In this document: piece by piece, positions 61,193-64,000 of the stretch
How the letters are laid out: every line of letters starts with the position of its first letter
Numbering within the stretch: position 1 is the first letter of the stretch
Assembly (NCBI GenBank): GCA_046331565.1
Contig: JAXLQP010000008.1
Coordinates: 124,001 to 188,000 of the forward strand
Length of the DNA stretch: 64,000 nucleotides
Origin: DASRDU01 sp046331565
Lineage (GTDB): Bacteria > Acidobacteriota > Blastocatellia > RBC074
Reading direction: 5' to 3'
Translations under genes and position numbers: made by a program
Notes under the pieces: generated by a model
Database searches by the model: none
What the model saw: only the letters and a program-made list of their open reading frames with translations
What the model was told of the DNA's origin: nothing

Positions 61193-64000
61193 TTGAAACC
61201 GCAGGCCAACACTAACCGGGTCACCACACGCACGCTGCTGCTGCTGTTTGCAGCCGCGCTGATGCTGGCCGGGGGCGTGTTCAATCTGCGTGACCGTATC
61301 AGCCAGAAACCGGTGCCTTCTGATGGCGTGATCTGGAAGGATCAGACCGGCACGGGTGTGGTCGCCGCTCACGTTGAACCGGGAAGCCCGGCAGCGCAGG
61401 CAGGCATTTATGAAGGCGATGTCCTTGTCGGCATCAGCACTGACGGTCACGGCGAAGAGTTTGACGAAATCACCGAAGCCCGCTACGTGCAACTGATCCT
61501 CGATCAGATGAAGGATCGGATCAGCGAAAATCGCCCGCTCAGTTACTGGATTGTCCGGCGCAATTTTTCAGGCGATGCGGCGCGCGAAGGCATCGCTGAT
61601 CTGACGCACCTTGACAGTCGCGGTGAACCCAATCTGCTGCGCGCTGTTTACCTGGCCCTGATCGGGCTGGCTTACCTGGGTATTGGCGTCTATTTTCTGC
61701 TGCGTCAGGGCAGCGCGCCTTACGTCACGCATTTCTTCCTGATCTGCCTGTGCGCCTTCATTACGCATTTTTACAGTCCGACCGCCGAACTGCGCACGCA
61801 GTTTGACAAGGCCGTTGACCTGGCCGACCTGATTTCATTCCTGCTGCTTGGCCCGCTCTTCATTCACTTCGCCGCCATCTATCCGTCCCGCGATCATCTT
61901 TTCAGTCGTCGGCGGTGGCTGGCTGCGCTGCTTTACCTGCCAACGCTGGCATTGGTGACCGGCGAAATAGTGCTGCGCATTGCAAGCCTGCGCGAACGCC
62001 TGCCGCTTTCAGCCGTAAATGTGAAGGACGCGCTTGAACGCGGCGCTGATTTTCTGTTTGCCGCATCGCTGCTCATCAGTTGCGCGCTCTTTCTGCGCAC
62101 CTTTCAGCAAGCCCGCTCGACAGTCATTCGCCAGCAGTTGAAATGGATTGTCTGGGGCATGGGCGTGGCTTCGCTCGTCTTTGCGGCTTTCTATCTGCCG
62201 TCACGTCTGGCGACGGAACAGGCCTCCGACCTGCTTTCCAGCATTGCCATCGCGCCGCTGATTCTGATTCCGCTGACGATGGGCTATTCGATTGTGCGTT
62301 ACCGGCTGATGGATGTGGACATTCTGGTGCGCCGTTCGGTGGCTTACATCATCGCCACGTTGTCAGTCGCGCTGCTGTTCGGTTCGGTGATGGCGGTCAG
62401 CCTGAAGTTTTTGCAGGATCAGTTGTCAGGCGCAACGCTGCTGATTACGGCGATTGCGCTGTCAGCGATTGCGATGCTCTTTGCGCCGATGAAAAACTGG
62501 GTGCAGGAGCGCATTGACCGGCTCTTTTACGGCGAGAAATATGATTACCGCATGACGCTTCAGGATTTTGGCCGGACGCTGTCATCCACGACCGACCGCG
62601 AAATCCTGCTTGACAGTCTGACGCGCCGCCTCAAGGAAGTGCTGGGGGTCGAGCGACTGGCGATTTTCATTGAAGACAGAACCACGCCGTCCGGCTTTGC
62701 GCCCGCCCGCAGCGAAGGCCTCGACACTGAAGTGAGCCTGCCGCCTGACTTCCTGACCACGCTGCGCGAACACAGCGGCACCAGCGGCATCGTCAGCGCC
62801 AGCGACATTGATTTTGACGAAGAGTTATTCACGGCTGACGATCAGCCGACCGTCAGCAATCGCCGTCGCCTGCATTATTTTGTGCCCTGCGCGGCGCGGT
62901 CGCGCGTGGTCGCAGTGATTGCGCTGGGCCGGATGTCGAACGGGGCGCTGCTCTCATCAGAAGACCTGAACCTGTTGCGGGCAATTTCGGGTTATGTCGC
63001 AGTCGCGCTTGAAAACGCGATGCTGATTGAGGAACAGGCGCAGCGCGCCGATGAACTGGCCCGCCTCAAGGAATTCAACGAGAACATCATCGAATCAATC
63101 AGTGTCGGCGTGATGGTCGTCAATTTGCAGGGCCGGGTCGTCAACTGGAACAGCGCGCTCGAAGAAATTTACGGACTGCGCCGCGAGGATGCGATTGGCC
63201 GCCGCCTGCCTGAAGTCTTTCAGTCAGACATGCTCAACGCCATGCGCGAAATGATTGCCCGCAGCGAACACCAGCCCGATCAGGCCGCCAATATTTACAA
63301 GTTCCGCGCCGATGCAGTTGATGGCCGTGAACTGACGCTGAACATTTCGCTCGCGCCGCTGCATTCCAAACTCGGAGAAGTTGAAGGCACGCTGGTCGCC
63401 ATCGAAGATGTCACTTCGCGCATCCGGCTGGAAGAACAGTTGCAGCAGTCTGACAAGCTTTCTTCCATCGGCCTGCTCGCCGCCGGAGTCGCGCACGAAG
63501 TCAACACGCCGCTCACCGGCATCTCGTCCTATTCGCAGATGCTGATGCAGCAGATTCCTGAAACCGACCCGCGCCACAAACTGCTCGAAAAGATTCACCG
63601 GCAGACTTCGCGCGCGTCTTCAATCGTCAATAACCTGCTCAACTTTTCGCGCGTCAGCGATTCGCGGATGACCGAGGTCAATCTGAATCGCGTTCTCGAT
63701 GACACGATTCAACTGCTCGAAGCTCAGCTTCGCAACACCCGGATTGAAGTCGTGCGCAGTTATGACGAACTGCTGCCGCCCGCGCTCGGCAATGCGCCCA
63801 AGCTGCAACAGGTTTTTATGAACCTGATTCTCAATGCCCGCGACGCCATGCCTGAAGGCGGCACGCTTGAAATCATCACCACCGCAGGCGCAACCACAGC
63901 CAGCATCGTCTTCCGCGATTCCGGCACTGGCATTGCGCCTGAACATCTCGCCAAAATTTACGATCCGTTCTTCACCACCAAGCAGATCGGCCAGGGCACC
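61193..64000 (+). CDS. Sensor histidine kinase with PDZ, 7TM, GAF and PAS domains, 3' end outside window
   Basis: At least 936 residues. Start TTG at 61193 (GGGAGAG site), the first possible start after an in-frame TGA at 61175. Order: TM1 (about 14-30), PDZ-like segment (about 52-100, VVAAHVEPGSPAAQAGIYEGDVLVG), a membrane block of about seven helices (about 150-420), GAF (about 455-600), PAS (about 620-735), HisKA with phospho-acceptor His in GVAHEVNTPLTG (about residue 768) and HATPase N-box NLILNARDAMPEGG (about 875). The G-boxes follow at the window edge. Ligand unknown. Confidence 0.88.
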   Translation, partial: MKPQANTNRVTTRTLLLLFAAALMLAGGVFNLRDRISQKPVPSDGVIWKDQTGTGVVAAHVEPGSPAAQAGIYEGDVLVGISTDGHGEEFDEITEARYVQLILDQMKDRISENRPLSYWIVRRNFSGDAAREGIADLTHLDSRGEPNLLRAVYLALIGLAYLGIGVYFLLRQGSAPYVTHFFLICLCAFITHFYSPTAELRTQFDKAVDLADLISFLLLGPLFIHFAAIYPSRDHLFSRRRWLAALLYLPTLALVTGEIVLRIASLRERLPLSAVNVKDALERGADFLFAASLLISCALFLRTFQQARSTVIRQQLKWIVWGMGVASLVFAAFYLPSRLATEQASDLLSSIAIAPLILIPLTMGYSIVRYRLMDVDILVRRSVAYIIATLSVALLFGSVMAVSLKFLQDQLSGATLLITAIALSAIAMLFAPMKNWVQERIDRLFYGEKYDYRMTLQDFGRTLSSTTDREILLDSLTRRLKEVLGVERLAIFIEDRTTPSGFAPARSEGLDTEVSLPPDFLTTLREHSGTSGIVSASDIDFDEELFTADDQPTVSNRRRLHYFVPCAARSRVVAVIALGRMSNGALLSSEDLNLLRAISGYVAVALENAMLIEEQAQRADELARLKEFNENIIESISVGVMVVNLQGRVVNWNSALEEIYGLRREDAIGRRLPEVFQSDMLNAMREMIARSEHQPDQAANIYKFRADAVDGRELTLNISLAPLHSKLGEVEGTLVAIEDVTSRIRLEEQLQQSDKLSSIGLLAAGVAHEVNTPLTGISSYSQMLMQQIPETDPRHKLLEKIHRQTSRASSIVNNLLNFSRVSDSRMTEVNLNRVLDDTIQLLEAQLRNTRIEVVRSYDELLPPALGNAPKLQQVFMNLILNARDAMPEGGTLEIITTAGATTASIVFRDSGTGIAPEHLAKIYDPFFTTKQIGQGT

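Overview
The window looks like a chromosomal segment of an acidobacterium, most plausibly class Blastocatellia or a close relative. This is inferred from gene content, not from a database search. The signs are an Oar-like TonB receptor with a carboxypeptidase-type N-terminal domain, a TIGR03437-type (Solibacter family) domain, a very large NHL-repeat secreted protein, a PEP-CTERM protein, a B12-dependent ribonucleotide reductase, a type III glutamine synthetase, pilMNOPQ with an MglB-like protein, and many different intergenic palindromes. GC content is moderately high and coding is dense. I see no tRNA, rRNA, CRISPR, insertion sequence or phage genes.

Layout. 1-2.5 kb: the end of a lipid/acyl operon (SGNH hydrolase, acyl carrier protein, KAS III). 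2.9-8.8 kb: TPR protein, SH3 lipoprotein and a TonB-dependent Oar-like receptor. 8.8-11 kb: a peroxiredoxin whose catalytic codon is UGA (a probable selenoprotein), a secreted protein, a small DUF5522-like protein and CarD. 11.2-13.7 kb: two MacB/FtsX-type permeases. 14-19 kb: a nitrogen block, with a sigma54 activator, a PAT-like acetyltransferase, type III glutamine synthetase and a small partner. A sigma54 promoter and paired 13-bp operators link the activator and the synthetase. 19.3-23.1 kb: ABHD18-like hydrolase, DUF2490-like protein, PEP-CTERM protein and an ArsR-family regulator. 23.2-34.7 kb: a type IV pilus locus on the minus strand (pilM-N-O-P-Q, an MglB/roadblock protein, then four pseudopilins).

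35.1-38.5 kb: an NAD salvage operon (pncB, macrodomain, pncA, nrtR) behind a sigma70 promoter overlapped by a perfect palindrome that fits an NrtR operator. 38.6-43.2 kb: nrdJ and an HtrA-type protease. 43.6-53.7 kb: secreted proteins (collagen-like, TIGR03437, NHL giant, TolB-like) running into a PqqD-like protein and an HprK-like kinase. 54.8-58.6 kb, minus strand: glyS, a second macrodomain protein, a triple-repeat secreted protein and uppP. 59.1-64 kb: an outer-membrane barrel protein and a PDZ-7TM-GAF-PAS histidine kinase cut by the window edge.

The most notable item is the peroxiredoxin at 8861-9337. The frame is intact on both sides of a TGA that replaces the peroxidatic cysteine codon. 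A bulged stem-loop with a GUU apical loop lies 17 nt after the TGA, as expected of a bacterial SECIS. A conventional gene caller would report only a 5'-truncated 96-residue fragment. Second is the pair of 30-bp-spaced dyads shared by the glutamine synthetase promoter and the sigma54 activator promoter.
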